A stretch of DNA of 64,000 nucleotides, taken from contig NZ_PZYX01000002.1 of NCBI RefSeq assembly GCF_003047285.1, forward strand, positions 62,001 to 126,000. Reading direction: 5' to 3'. Below, one piece after another: positions 18,124 through 27,382 of this stretch. The stretch's first letter is position 1. Each line of letters starts with the position of its first letter. Origin of the DNA: Nocardioides allogilvus (GTDB lineage: Bacteria; Actinomycetota; Actinomycetes; Propionibacteriales; Nocardioidaceae). The notes beneath the pieces are model-generated. The model saw only the letters and a program-made list of their open reading frames with translations, did no database searches and had not been told where the DNA came from. Made by a program: the position numbers and the translations under genes.

Positions 18124-20762
18124 GCGTCCCCCTCAAGTGTGGCAATCACTGCATCGATCTCATCGGGCTTCACCAGCACGTCACGCGCCTTCGAGCCCTC
18201 GCTGGGCCCGACGACGCCGCGGCTCTCCATGATGTCCATCAGTCGGCCGGCCTTGGCGAAGCCGACGCGGAGCTTGCGCTGGAGCATCGAGGTCGAGCCG
18301 AACTGCGTCGAGACGACCAGCTCCACGGCCTGGATGACGAGCTCCATGTCGTCGCCGATGTCGTCGTCGATCTCGCGCTTGGCCGCGGCGGGCGCGGTCA
18401 CGTCCTCGATGTAGGTGGGCTCCAGCTGCGTCTTGCAGTGGCTGACCACCTGGTGGATCTCGGCCTCGGTGACCCAGGAGCCCTGGACCCGGACCGGCTT
18501 GCTCTGGCCCATCGGCAGGAAGAGTCCGTCACCCTGTCCGACGAGCTTCTCCGCACCGGGCTGGTCGAGGATGACGCGGCTGTCGCCGAGCGACGAGGTC
18601 GCAAAGGCGAGCCGCGACGGCACGTTGGCCTTGATCAGGCCGGTCACGACGTCGACCGACGGTCGCTGCGTCGCGAGCACCAGGTGGATGCCGGCCGCAC
18701 GCGCCAGCTGCGTGATCCGCACGACCGAGTCCTCGACGTCGCGCGGGGCGACCATCATCAGGTCAGCGAGCTCGTCGACGATGACCAGGAGATAGGGGTA
18801 CGGCGCCAGCTTGCGCTCGCTCCCGGGCGGCACCTCGACCTTGCCGCCCCGCACCGCCTTGTTGAAGTCGTCGATGTGGCGGAAACCGAAGTTGGCCAGG
18901 TCGTCGTAGCGCATGTCCATCTCGCGCACGACCCAGGCGAGTGCCTCGGCAGCCTTCTTGGGGTTGGTGATGATCGGGGTGATCAGGTGTGGGACGCCCT
19001 CGTAGGCGTTCAGCTCGACCCGCTTGGGGTCGACCAGGATCATCCGGACCTCGTCGGGCGTCGAGCGCATCAGGATCGAGGTGATCAGCGAGTTGATGAA
19101 CGACGACTTGCCCGAGCCGGTGGCGCCGGCCACCAGCAGGTGCGGCATCTTCGACATGTTGGCGACGACGAAGCCGCCTTCGACGTCCTTGCCGAGGCCG
19201 GCCACCATCGGGTGGTGGTCCGAGCGCGCGGTGTTGGAGCGGAGCACGTCGCCGAGGGAGACGATCTCCTTGTCGACGTTGGGGATCTCGATGCCGATCG
19301 CGGACTTGCCCGGGATCGGGCTCAGGATCCGCACGTCGGCGGAGGCGACCGCGTAGGCGATGTTCTTCGACAGCGCGGTGACCTTCTCGACCTTGACGGC
19401 CGGACCGAGCTCGACCTCGTAGCGGGTGACCGTCGGTCCGCGCGTGTAGCCGGTGACGGCGGCGTCGATGCCGAACTCGTCCATCACCTGCATCAGCCGC
19501 TCGACGACCGCGTCGCTGGCCTTGGAGCGCTGCTTGTGCACCGACCCGGGCTTGAGGACCTCGTTGCTGGGCAGTGAGTAGGTGATGTCGCCGGACAGCG
19601 CGAGCTGCTCGACCCGCTGCGGCAGCGGCGTGTGCGGCGGCGCGACGAGCTCGCCGGTGCCGTCGACCGTGGGCTCCACGACCGGAGCGACCTCGGTGGG
19701 GGCGTCGGCGAACAGGTCGATGCCGAGGTCGACGCCGGGCTCGGTGGCGGCCTCGTCCTTCTTCTTGCGGCGCCTCTTGACCTCGCGGTCCTCGAGCATC
19801 GGGGTGTCGTAGGGCTTGTCGCCCATCTCCGGGTCGATCTCGTCGAGCATGCTGCTGCGGCGCGTGCGGATCGGCCGGGTGCCGGTGTCGGCCAGCTCGT
19901 CCTCGGGGCTCGGCGGCGTGCGCCCGAGCAGCTTGTCGCGGGTCGCGGCCAGCTTCGTCGGGATCTGGTAGACGGGCGTCGCGGTGATGATGAGGACGCC
20001 GAAGAACGCGAGCAGGACCAGCACCGGCACGACGACGTACGCCGTGCGCAGCAGGTCGAGCAGCAGGCTCGACATCACGAAGCCCACGGCACCGCCGGCC
20101 TGCTGGAGCTGGCTGGCGTCGCCGAGCTCGGGCTGCGGGTTGCCGTTGGCGATGTGGACGATGCCCAGCAGGCCCAGCGCGAAGGCGGACCAGCCGATGA
20201 CCTGGCGCCCGACGGGGCCGTTGTGCTCGGGGTCGCGCAGCGTGCGCCATCCGGCATAGAGGACGAAGAACGGCACGAGCCAGCCGACCTTGCCGACGGC
20301 GCCGGCGGTCATCTGGCGCAGGAACTCCATCACGCCGCCGGGCAGCTGCCACCACACCGCAGCCGCGATCACCAGGGCCAGCGCGATCAGGAACAGCCCG
20401 GCGCCGTCGCGGCGGTGCTCGGGCTCGAGGTCACGGGCCGAGCGCCCGATCGAGCGCGCGACCGCGCCGACCGTGTGGGCGATGCCCAGCCAGATCGAGG
20501 CGACGACGTGACCGAGCGCGCCGAACGTGCGAGAGACGGGTCCGGGACCGTTGCGTACGGCGCGGGGCGCGGGTCGCTTCGCCGGAGCGCGCGAGCGCCC
20601 CTTGGCGGCGGCCTTGGCCGAGCCGCGTGCGGGCGCGGCAGAGCCGCGAGCCGGTCTGGTGGTCGGTCGCTTGGAACTGGTACCCCGAGATCGCGTGCTC
20701 GCACTCGTCTTGGACGTGCTCGAACTCCGCGAACCCGGCGGGGAAGACGTACGGGTCGCCAT
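18120..20762 (-). CDS. ftsK: DNA translocase FtsK/SpoIIIE
   Basis: 880-aa septal DNA pump that moves chromosome ends across the division septum. A Ser/Arg/Ala-rich N-terminal stretch precedes four or five membrane helices (about residues 95-290), then a linker and the FtsK alpha/beta motor. Walker A (GATGSGKSS) lies near residue 548, and Walker B-like YLLVIVDELADLMM and ATQRPSVDVVTG follow. The C-terminal winged-helix gamma domain is present. Its ATG has TAGGGT exactly at -12 to -7, so it is probably read from a leaderless mRNA and heads the ftsK-rodZ unit. Confidence 0.95.
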   Translation of the reverse strand: MATRTSSPPGSRSSSTSKTSASTRSRGTSSKRPTTRPARGSAAPARGSAKAAAKGRSRAPAKRPAPRAVRNGPGPVSRTFGALGHVVASIWLGIAHTVGAVARSIGRSARDLEPEHRRDGAGLFLIALALVIAAAVWWQLPGGVMEFLRQMTAGAVGKVGWLVPFFVLYAGWRTLRDPEHNGPVGRQVIGWSAFALGLLGIVHIANGNPQPELGDASQLQQAGGAVGFVMSSLLLDLLRTAYVVVPVLVLLAFFGVLIITATPVYQIPTKLAATRDKLLGRTPPSPEDELADTGTRPIRTRRSSMLDEIDPEMGDKPYDTPMLEDREVKRRRKKKDEAATEPGVDLGIDLFADAPTEVAPVVEPTVDGTGELVAPPHTPLPQRVEQLALSGDITYSLPSNEVLKPGSVHKQRSKASDAVVERLMQVMDEFGIDAAVTGYTRGPTVTRYEVELGPAVKVEKVTALSKNIAYAVASADVRILSPIPGKSAIGIEIPNVDKEIVSLGDVLRSNTARSDHHPMVAGLGKDVEGGFVVANMSKMPHLLVAGATGSGKSSFINSLITSILMRSTPDEVRMILVDPKRVELNAYEGVPHLITPIITNPKKAAEALAWVVREMDMRYDDLANFGFRHIDDFNKAVRGGKVEVPPGSERKLAPYPYLLVIVDELADLMMVAPRDVEDSVVRITQLARAAGIHLVLATQRPSVDVVTGLIKANVPSRLAFATSSLGDSRVILDQPGAEKLVGQGDGLFLPMGQSKPVRVQGSWVTEAEIHQVVSHCKTQLEPTYIEDVTAPAAAKREIDDDIGDDMELVIQAVELVVSTQFGSTSMLQRKLRVGFAKAGRLMDIMESRGVVGPSEGSKARDVLVKPDEIDAVIATLEGDA

Positions 20763-20768
20763 GGTTCG

Positions 20769-20774
20769 ACCCTA
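20769..20774 (-). promoter_or_regulatory. -10 element of a leaderless ftsK promoter
   Basis: TAGGGT on the minus strand lies at -12 to -7 relative to the ftsK ATG (20762), which fits the TANNNT -10 element with transcription starting at the A of the start codon. No Shine-Dalgarno is present. Confidence 0.6.
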
Positions 20775-20983
20775 GTCCCAAGTCACACCAGCCCCATGCA
20801 TCACAGTTGCGTGTCGGTCGACATCTGCCGGCCCCCCTCAGCCCGGTCACCGGCGGACAAACGGGTCAAGCGCAGGTGTCGCACGAAACCATCCGCTCGA
20901 GGGGCCAGTGACGGACAATGCTCCCAATGGTGTTGCAGGGTCTCCGGGCGAGACGCGTCCGGGAGCAGGGAAGGAGCCCCCAC

Positions 20984-23900
20984 GTGAAGCCGCTCAGGAC
21001 GGGGCTTGCGCTGATGATGGTGGGGGCTGGTCTGGCGGCCATGCCCAGCCTCGGAGCGCAGGCAGCGCCAGCACCGGCCAGCGAATCGCTGCTGGCGCAG
21101 GTGCGCGACCAGGCTGATCGGCCTGTGGTCGTCAACGACCAGGTCGCGACCGGCAAGCTCGGCTTCGTCCGCACCAAGGGCGACCTGATGCCCGGCCGGC
21201 TCGCCACCGACCGCGCGAGCGCCGTTGCGAAGGCCGACGTCTACCTCGCGAAGTTCGCCCCCGCCTTCGGTGCCCGCGCCGGTGAGCTCGAGCAGGCCGA
21301 GGTCCACGCCGACCGCGCCGGCTGGTCCGTCACCTACGAGCAGAGCTACCAGGGCGTCCCGGTGTTCGCCGCGGAGCTGAAGGCGCACGTCGACCGGGAG
21401 GGCGACCTGACGTCGGTCAACGGCTTCGCGGCTCCCGCCCTCGACCTCTCCGTCACTCCCACCGTCTCCGAGGACGAAGCATCGGCGCGCGCCCTCGCCG
21501 CGGTCAGGGCCAAGCCCACCGGCCACGAGGACGGCCTGCCCGCCTCCTTCGCCGACGGCCTCACCGTCCGCTCGGCCGACCTGGAGATCTACCGCATGGG
21601 TTCGACCCGCGGGATCGACGGCGAGGCCAGGCTCGCCTGGGTCGTCGAGGTCTGGAACAGGTCGACGATCCGCGAGACGCTCATTCTCGACGCGGCCACC
21701 GGCAAGCCGCTCAACCGCTGGTCGATGATCGCCCACGCCCTCGACCGCGAGCTCTACGAGGCGCGCCAGGACTTCTCCGGCTACGAACACGTCTGGAGTG
21801 AGGGTGAGCCCTACCCCGCCCCCCACATGACCGAGGACCACCGGAACGAGGTCCGGGGCGCCGGCGAGGCCTACTGGATGTTCCGCAACACCTTCGGCTA
21901 CGACTCCTGGGACGGCAACGGCGCCACGATGATCACGGTCAACAACGACCCGCGGATCAGCTGCCCCAACGCCAACTGGAACGGCGTCACCACCAACTAC
22001 TGCACCGGCGTCACCGGTGACGACACCGTCGCCCACGAGTGGGGCCACGCCTACACCGAGTCGACCTCCGGCCTGATCTACCAGTGGCAGGCCGGCGCGA
22101 TGAACGAGGCCTACTCGGACATCTGGGGCGAGACCGTCGACATGCTCAACACCCGCCATAACGAGGTGGGCGAGCCCGGCTCGGGCACCACGGTGCACCG
22201 CACCCCGGGACGGTGCTCGGAGTACACCAGGGCCGCCACCAACATGACGATCACGGCGCCCGCCTCCGTCGCCGGTCCCTGCGTCAACGTCCCCGCGTCC
22301 TTCGGCCCGGTCATCACCCAGGCCGGCGTCAACGCCACCGCGGTCGTCGGGATCGACAAGGCGGAGAAGGACGGGAGCGGCACCACCATCGGCACCACGA
22401 CCGACGGCTGCTCCCCGTTCACCAACGCCGCCGTCATCACCGGCAAGTGGGTCTACGTCGACCGCGGCCTGTGCTCGTTCGCGGTCAAGATCGACAACGC
22501 GGAGGCTGCCGGCGCCCTGGGCATCGTCGTCGGCAACACACCAACGCAGACCCTGGGGTCCATGGCCGGCAACTCCGAGATCTACGGCGTCATGGTCTCC
22601 AACGCGGACGGTGCGAAGTTCAAGTCCGCCGGCGGGCCCGTGTCGTTCCACATCGAGGCGAAGCCCTCCCCCGCCGACCCGACCCACCGTTGGCTCTCCG
22701 GGGAGTCCGACCCGGCCTTCGGTGGCGCGATCCGCGACATGTGGAACCCGAACTGCTACGGCGACCCGGGCCAGGTCTCCGACGCCGAGTACACCTGCGG
22801 GTCCGAGGACAGCGGTGGCGTCCACTCCAACTCGGGCGTCGTCAACCGCACGTTCGCGATCCTGGTCGACGGCATCGACGGCTCCGGCACGAGCGGCATC
22901 GGGCTGGACAAGGCGGCGCGGTTGTTCTGGCACGCCCAGACCAACTACCTGACCCCGTCGTCCTACTTCCCCGACCTGGCCGACGGACTGGAGGCGTCGT
23001 GCGCGGACCTGACGGGGATCAGCTTCGAGAAGGTCACGCTGGGCAACCCCACCGACCCGGACGGGTCCGACGGCGGCGTCGTCGAGCCTGAGCTCGTCGT
23101 GGGCGGCACCACTGCGGCCGACTGCGCCAAGGTGACGGCCGCCATCGCGGACACCGAGCTGCGCCTCGACCCGAGCGCGCAGTGCGACTGGCAGCCGCTC
23201 CTGGCGCCGGGGGCTCCGAAGCTCGAGTGCGGCACGGGAACGGTCACGAAGGCCAGCTACACCGAGGACTTCGAGGACGGCCTCGAGGGCTGGACCCAGG
23301 ACGAGGAGATCGGCTTCCCCGACGGCTCCGGCATCGCCTGGGAGGCATCCACGACCGCCCCCGCCGGCCACGCCGGCGGTGTCGCGTTCGGCCCGGACCC
23401 GGTCGAGGGATCCTGCAGCGGCGCTGCTGGTGACCTCACCAGCCGCAACGGCCTGATCAGCCCGGCCATCACCGTGCCGGCCGGCGCCACGCCGCGGCTC
23501 TCGTTCGACCACTACGTGGCGACCGAGGCGACCTGGGACGGCGGCAACGTCAAGGTCAGCGTCGACGGCGGAGCCTTCCAGCTCGTGCCCGCCGACGCCT
23601 ACCTCCACAACGCGCCTGGCGGCACGCTCGACCCGGATGCCGGCCCGATGGGTGGCGAAGCCGCCTGGACCGGCACCGACGGCGGTCAGATGGCCGGGGC
23701 GTGGGGCACCTCGGTGATCAACCTCGCCAAGGTCGCTGCGGCCGGTGCGTCGGTCAAGCTCCGCTTCGACATGGGACGCGACGGCTGCAACGGCATCGAC
23801 GGCTGGTACGTCGACAACGTCGTCGTCGAGGCCTGTGAGGTCGTGGCGACGCCCACGCCCACGCCGACCACGACCCCGACCACCACGCCCACGACCCCGA

Positions 23901-24220
23901 CCACCACACCGACCACCACACCGACGACACCTGCCAAGGCGGCCACGTCGACGAAGATCAAGGTCAAGCCGCGGACGGTGGTGCGTGGGAAGGCCTTCAA
24001 GGTGATCGTCAAGGTCAGCTCGGTGGTCGACGTCGACGGGAAGGTCAAGCTCAAGCTCGATGGCACGCGGCTCAAGGTCGTCCGACTCAAGGACGGCCGC
24101 GCCGTGCTGAAGGTCAGGCGCCTGCTCCGCGTCGGGAAGCACAAGGTGGCGGCCACCTACCTCGGGTCCGTCACGACGCTGCGCAGCAAGGACAGCGTCC
24201 GTGTGAGGGTCATCGCCTGA
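20984..24220 (+). CDS. Secreted M4-family metalloprotease with inserted PA domain and Ig-like tail
   Basis: 1078-aa secreted thermolysin-family protease. A signal peptide (residues 1-28) and an FTP/PepSY-type propeptide (about 30-245) come first. Zinc ligands H351 and H355 with catalytic E352 (AHEWGH) and third ligand E375 (NEAYSD) are followed by the proton-donor region GGVHSNSGVVN with H614. The gap from E375 to H614 is about 239 residues against 65 in thermolysin, because a PA domain (about 405-560) is inserted. Downstream are a jelly-roll/MAM-like domain (about 760-950), a 28-residue Thr/Pro linker and an Ig-like basic domain. GTG at 20984 is chosen for its GGAAGGAG site and the signal peptide. 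Paralogue of the next gene. Confidence 0.9.
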   Translation: MKPLRTGLALMMVGAGLAAMPSLGAQAAPAPASESLLAQVRDQADRPVVVNDQVATGKLGFVRTKGDLMPGRLATDRASAVAKADVYLAKFAPAFGARAGELEQAEVHADRAGWSVTYEQSYQGVPVFAAELKAHVDREGDLTSVNGFAAPALDLSVTPTVSEDEASARALAAVRAKPTGHEDGLPASFADGLTVRSADLEIYRMGSTRGIDGEARLAWVVEVWNRSTIRETLILDAATGKPLNRWSMIAHALDRELYEARQDFSGYEHVWSEGEPYPAPHMTEDHRNEVRGAGEAYWMFRNTFGYDSWDGNGATMITVNNDPRISCPNANWNGVTTNYCTGVTGDDTVAHEWGHAYTESTSGLIYQWQAGAMNEAYSDIWGETVDMLNTRHNEVGEPGSGTTVHRTPGRCSEYTRAATNMTITAPASVAGPCVNVPASFGPVITQAGVNATAVVGIDKAEKDGSGTTIGTTTDGCSPFTNAAVITGKWVYVDRGLCSFAVKIDNAEAAGALGIVVGNTPTQTLGSMAGNSEIYGVMVSNADGAKFKSAGGPVSFHIEAKPSPADPTHRWLSGESDPAFGGAIRDMWNPNCYGDPGQVSDAEYTCGSEDSGGVHSNSGVVNRTFAILVDGIDGSGTSGIGLDKAARLFWHAQTNYLTPSSYFPDLADGLEASCADLTGISFEKVTLGNPTDPDGSDGGVVEPELVVGGTTAADCAKVTAAIADTELRLDPSAQCDWQPLLAPGAPKLECGTGTVTKASYTEDFEDGLEGWTQDEEIGFPDGSGIAWEASTTAPAGHAGGVAFGPDPVEGSCSGAAGDLTSRNGLISPAITVPAGATPRLSFDHYVATEATWDGGNVKVSVDGGAFQLVPADAYLHNAPGGTLDPDAGPMGGEAAWTGTDGGQMAGAWGTSVINLAKVAAAGASVKLRFDMGRDGCNGIDGWYVDNVVVEACEVVATPTPTPTTTPTTTPTTPTTTPTTTPTTPAKAATSTKIKVKPRTVVRGKAFKVIVKVSSVVDVDGKVKLKLDGTRLKVVRLKDGRAVLKVRRLLRVGKHKVAATYLGSVTTLRSKDSVRVRVIA
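23849..23932 (+). repeat. Low-complexity Thr/Pro linker repeat inside the first M4 protease
   Basis: 28 codons encoding only Thr and Pro (TPTPTP then TTTP/TTP units), made of near-identical ACC/ACG/CCC/CCG triplets. It joins the jelly-roll domain to the C-terminal Ig-like domain and probably acts as a flexible, possibly glycosylated spacer. Such repeats are prone to length change by slippage. Confidence 0.85.
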
Positions 24221-24307
24221 CGGACAGCTGAGTGAAGAAGCGGGGGCCCGGCAGTCAGCTGCCACCAGAGATTGTTACAAACAACTCTCGATGAGGGCTA
24301 TCGGTGT

Positions 24308-24333
24308 CACGTCACAATTCGTATGGTGACGTG
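24308..24333. promoter_or_regulatory. Inverted repeat upstream of the second M4 protease, candidate operator
   Basis: Perfect 8-bp arms CACGTCAC (24308-24315) and GTGACGTG (24326-24333) around the AT-rich spacer aattcgtatg. It ends 54 bases before the GTG start. The shape (two half-sites about 18 bp centre to centre) fits a dimeric regulator; the regulator is unknown. Confidence 0.4.
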
Positions 24334-24387
24334 GATCACTCGGACACACCTCGGCTCCGGGTGGCAATCGAACTGGGAGGAACCCCC

Positions 24388-27273
24388 GTGAAGCTCCTCA
24401 AGCAAGGAGTCGCGCTGGCGATGCTCGGAGCCGGCCTCGTTGCCGTTCCGTCGCTGCAGGCGCAAGCAACCCCGGCCGCGACGTCCGCGGCCGCCGCCGA
24501 CAACGGCGTACAAGCCATGAAGAACGAGGCCGACGGCCTCGTCGCCGTGTCCGGCGAGAGCGCGACGAAGCGAGTCGGCTTCATCCGCCTGACCCAGAAG
24601 TCCGGCGACCTCATGCCTTCTCGAGGCGCATCGAGCAAGTCCGCCGCTGCCGCCAAGGCCGACGCCTACCTCGCCAAGTACGCCGCCAACTTCGGCGCGC
24701 GACCCGGTGAGCTCACGCAGGAGGGCGTCACGTCCTCGGCGTCCGGCTGGACGGTCAGCTACACCCAGGCCTACAAGGGCGTGCCCGTGTTCGGCTCGAT
24801 GCTGCGCGCTCACGTCGACAAGCAGGGCGACCTGACGTCCGTCAACGGCTACGCCGCGCCGGACCTGTCGCTGTCGACCACGCCGCGGATCACCGCTGCC
24901 GGAGCCGCTGAGCGCGCGGTGGGCACCGTGCGCGCCAACCCGCCCGGCCACGAGGGTGACGCCGACACCACGGGCATCCGCGCCGCCTCCACCGAGCTGG
25001 CGGTCTACCGCCTGGGCTCGACCAAGGGCGAAGCCGGCAAGGCGATCCTCGCCTGGATCGTCGAGGTCTCCAACGACGCCAACGTGCGCGACGTCCTGAC
25101 CCTCGACGCCGCCACCGGCAAGCTGGTCAACCGCTACTCCCTCATCCACGACGGTCTCTACCGCGAGCTCTACGAAGCCACCTACGCCCGCAAGGGGCTG
25201 AAGTGGAAGGAGGGCGACAAGTTCCCCGGCCGCCTCGACGTGGACCAGCAGAACGAGGTCCTCGCCACCGGTGAGTCCTACTGGTTCTTCAAGAACGCCT
25301 TCGGTCGCGACTCCTACGACGACGCCGGCCACAAGATGATCACGGTCAACAACGACCCGCGCATCTCGTGCCCCAACGCCAACTGGAACGGCGTCACCAC
25401 CAACTACTGCTCGGGGGTCTCCTCCGACGACGTCGTCGCCCACGAGTGGGGCCACGCCTACACCGAGTACACCCACGGCCTCATCTACCAGTGGCAGTCG
25501 GGCGCGCTCAACGAGTCCTACTCCGACATCTGGGGCGAGACCGTCGACCTGATCAACGGCCGCATGGACGCCGACGAGGGCGACATCACCGCGAAGCGAC
25601 AGGTCGGCGTGTGCTCCACGCACTCCCCCGCCCGTCCGATCGTGCTGATCAACTCCCCGGCCACCATCGCCAAGGAGTGCGAGGCCGGCGCGGCCTCCTT
25701 CGGCCCCCAGCTCGACGGCGCCGGCGTGTCCGGCGACGTGGTCCTGGCCGTCGACAACGGCCAGCCGCTGCCCGACGGCACCCCCAGCCCGAGCACCTCC
25801 GACGCCTGCACCGCGCTGACCAACGGCGCAGCCGTTGCCGGCAAGGTCGCGCTCGTGGATCGCGGCTCCTGCGCCTTCACCATCAAGGTCAAGAACGCCC
25901 AGGCAGCCGGCGCCACCGCCGTGCTCGTCGCGGACAACGTCGAGGCCACCCCCTCCGGCATGTCCGGTGTCGACCCGGCCATCACCATCCCGGCGGTGCG
26001 CATCCGGCTCAGCGACGGCAACCTGATCAAGTCCGAGCTTCCCAACGGCCCGGTCAACATCACGATGAAGGACGCCTCCGGCGACCGTGCCGACACCTAC
26101 CGCTGGTTGATGGGTGAGGACTCCTCGGCCTTCGGCGGCGCGATCCGCGACATGTGGTCGCCCACCTGCCACGGTGACCCGGGCAAGGTCTCGGACGCGG
26201 AGTACTACTGCGCGACCGACGACGGCGGCGGCGTGCACAGCAACTCCGGGGTGCCCAACCACGGCTATGCGCTGCTCGTCGACGGCGGCACCTACAACGG
26301 TGTCACGGTCAAGGGCCTGGGCCTCGACAAGTCCGCGGCGATCTACTTCCGCGCGATGGTGGACTACCAGACGCCCACCACCGACTTCGCCGACCACGCC
26401 GACGCCCTGGCTGCGTCGTGCCTCGACCTCGTCGGTCAGCCCATCGCGACCCTCACGACGGCGGCCAACGCCAAGACCGCCCCGGCCGACTCGATCCGAC
26501 GTGCCGACTGCGCTCAGGTCGGCAACATGGCCGCGGCCGTGGAGCTGCGCACCGACCCGGTGCAGTGCAACTTCAAGCCCCTGCTCGACCCGAACACCCC
26601 CGCCCTGTGCGGCGAGGGTGGCACCGAGACGCAGGTCTGGTCCGAGGACTTCGAGGACGGACTCGCCGGCTGGACTGCCTCGCAGCAGGTCGTGTTCGCG
26701 GGTGGCTTCGGCCAGCCGTGGGAGGCCTCGTCCACCGCACCCGGTGACCACGCAGGTGGTGTGGCCTTCGGCCCCGCCCCCGACCGTGGTCAGTGCTCCA
26801 ACGGCGCCGGGGACTTCTCGAGCCGGGACTCGATCACGAGTCCGTCGGTGAGCATCCCGGCCGCCGGCGCGGCACGCCTGTCCTTCGAGCACTACGTCTC
26901 GACGGAGTCGGGCTATGACGGCGGCAACGTCAAGGTCAGCATCAACGGTGGCGACTTCATGGTCATCCCCGCCGCTGCCTACACCTTCAACAAGCCCTCG
27001 AAGATCTTCGACGCCTCGACGAACACCAACCCGCTGGCAGGCGAGGACGGGTTCACCGGCACCGACGGCGGCGAGATCGGCGGCTCGTGGGGCACCTCCC
27101 AGGTCGACCTGACCCAGGCCGGTGTGAAGGCAGGAGACACCGTCACGTTCCGCTTCGACATCGGTCGTGACGGCTGTGGCGGCCTCGAGGGTTGGGCCGT
27201 CGACAACGTCGAGGTGGCCACGTGCCCGGCGCCCGCCGCCACCGCGGCAGGCACCGAGGGGCGTCGCCGCTGA
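24388..27273 (+). CDS. Secreted M4-family metalloprotease with inserted PA domain (tandem paralogue)
   Basis: 961-aa paralogue of the preceding protease with the same order: signal peptide (1-27), FTP propeptide, M4 catalytic domain with H352, E353, H356 (AHEWGH) and E376 (NESYSD), inserted PA domain, GGVHSNSGVPN His region, then a jelly-roll/MAM-like domain (EDFEDGLAGW). It lacks the Thr/Pro linker and Ig-like domain and ends in a short Arg-rich tail (TEGRRR). GTG at 24388 is preceded by GGGAGGA and begins a signal peptide (MKLLKQGVAL) very like that of its neighbour. The large stretches of shared sequence point to a tandem duplication followed by loss or gain of the C-terminal module. Confidence 0.9.
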   Translation: MKLLKQGVALAMLGAGLVAVPSLQAQATPAATSAAAADNGVQAMKNEADGLVAVSGESATKRVGFIRLTQKSGDLMPSRGASSKSAAAAKADAYLAKYAANFGARPGELTQEGVTSSASGWTVSYTQAYKGVPVFGSMLRAHVDKQGDLTSVNGYAAPDLSLSTTPRITAAGAAERAVGTVRANPPGHEGDADTTGIRAASTELAVYRLGSTKGEAGKAILAWIVEVSNDANVRDVLTLDAATGKLVNRYSLIHDGLYRELYEATYARKGLKWKEGDKFPGRLDVDQQNEVLATGESYWFFKNAFGRDSYDDAGHKMITVNNDPRISCPNANWNGVTTNYCSGVSSDDVVAHEWGHAYTEYTHGLIYQWQSGALNESYSDIWGETVDLINGRMDADEGDITAKRQVGVCSTHSPARPIVLINSPATIAKECEAGAASFGPQLDGAGVSGDVVLAVDNGQPLPDGTPSPSTSDACTALTNGAAVAGKVALVDRGSCAFTIKVKNAQAAGATAVLVADNVEATPSGMSGVDPAITIPAVRIRLSDGNLIKSELPNGPVNITMKDASGDRADTYRWLMGEDSSAFGGAIRDMWSPTCHGDPGKVSDAEYYCATDDGGGVHSNSGVPNHGYALLVDGGTYNGVTVKGLGLDKSAAIYFRAMVDYQTPTTDFADHADALAASCLDLVGQPIATLTTAANAKTAPADSIRRADCAQVGNMAAAVELRTDPVQCNFKPLLDPNTPALCGEGGTETQVWSEDFEDGLAGWTASQQVVFAGGFGQPWEASSTAPGDHAGGVAFGPAPDRGQCSNGAGDFSSRDSITSPSVSIPAAGAARLSFEHYVSTESGYDGGNVKVSINGGDFMVIPAAAYTFNKPSKIFDASTNTNPLAGEDGFTGTDGGEIGGSWGTSQVDLTQAGVKAGDTVTFRFDIGRDGCGGLEGWAVDNVEVATCPAPAATAAGTEGRRR

Positions 27274-27298
27274 CACCCTGATCGACCGCATGACACGA

Positions 27299-27327
27299 AG
27301 GGCCCCGGCACCTGGTGCCGGGGCCCT
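27299..27327. terminator. Bidirectional hairpin terminator between M4 protease and rnj
   Basis: A perfect 14-bp inverted repeat (27299-27312 and 27314-27327) centred on CCTGG, between the stop codons of two convergent genes. It can serve both strands. Confidence 0.8.
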
Positions 27328-27382
27328 CTGTGTGTCTCGGAAGCTGTGTCAGGGGAGGCCGCGGTGTCGCGACCGTCCGTGA

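Noticed and set aside
14701..18414. Long open frame (+) of over 1200 codons opposite rimO and the RodZ-like gene
   Set aside because: Antisense shadow of high-GC coding DNA: low-complexity Arg/Gly/Val/Asp product without motifs, while the minus strand holds clear families.
23849..23932. Tandem repeat considered as a CRISPR or minisatellite array
   Set aside because: No spacers and no constant repeat; it is in-frame Thr/Pro coding sequence.
20801..24265. Long open frame (-) of over 1100 codons opposite the first M4 protease
   Set aside because: Mirror frame of a GC-rich gene; no signal, domain or start site support. The same applies to 24307-27291 (-), 9120-11522 (+), 12565-13965 (+) and 2644-5655 (-).
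20984..27273. Assignment of the two proteases to family M36 (fungalysin)
   Set aside because: The FTP propeptide is shared, but HEWGH, NEAYSD and GGVHSNSG are the M4 (thermolysin) arrangement.
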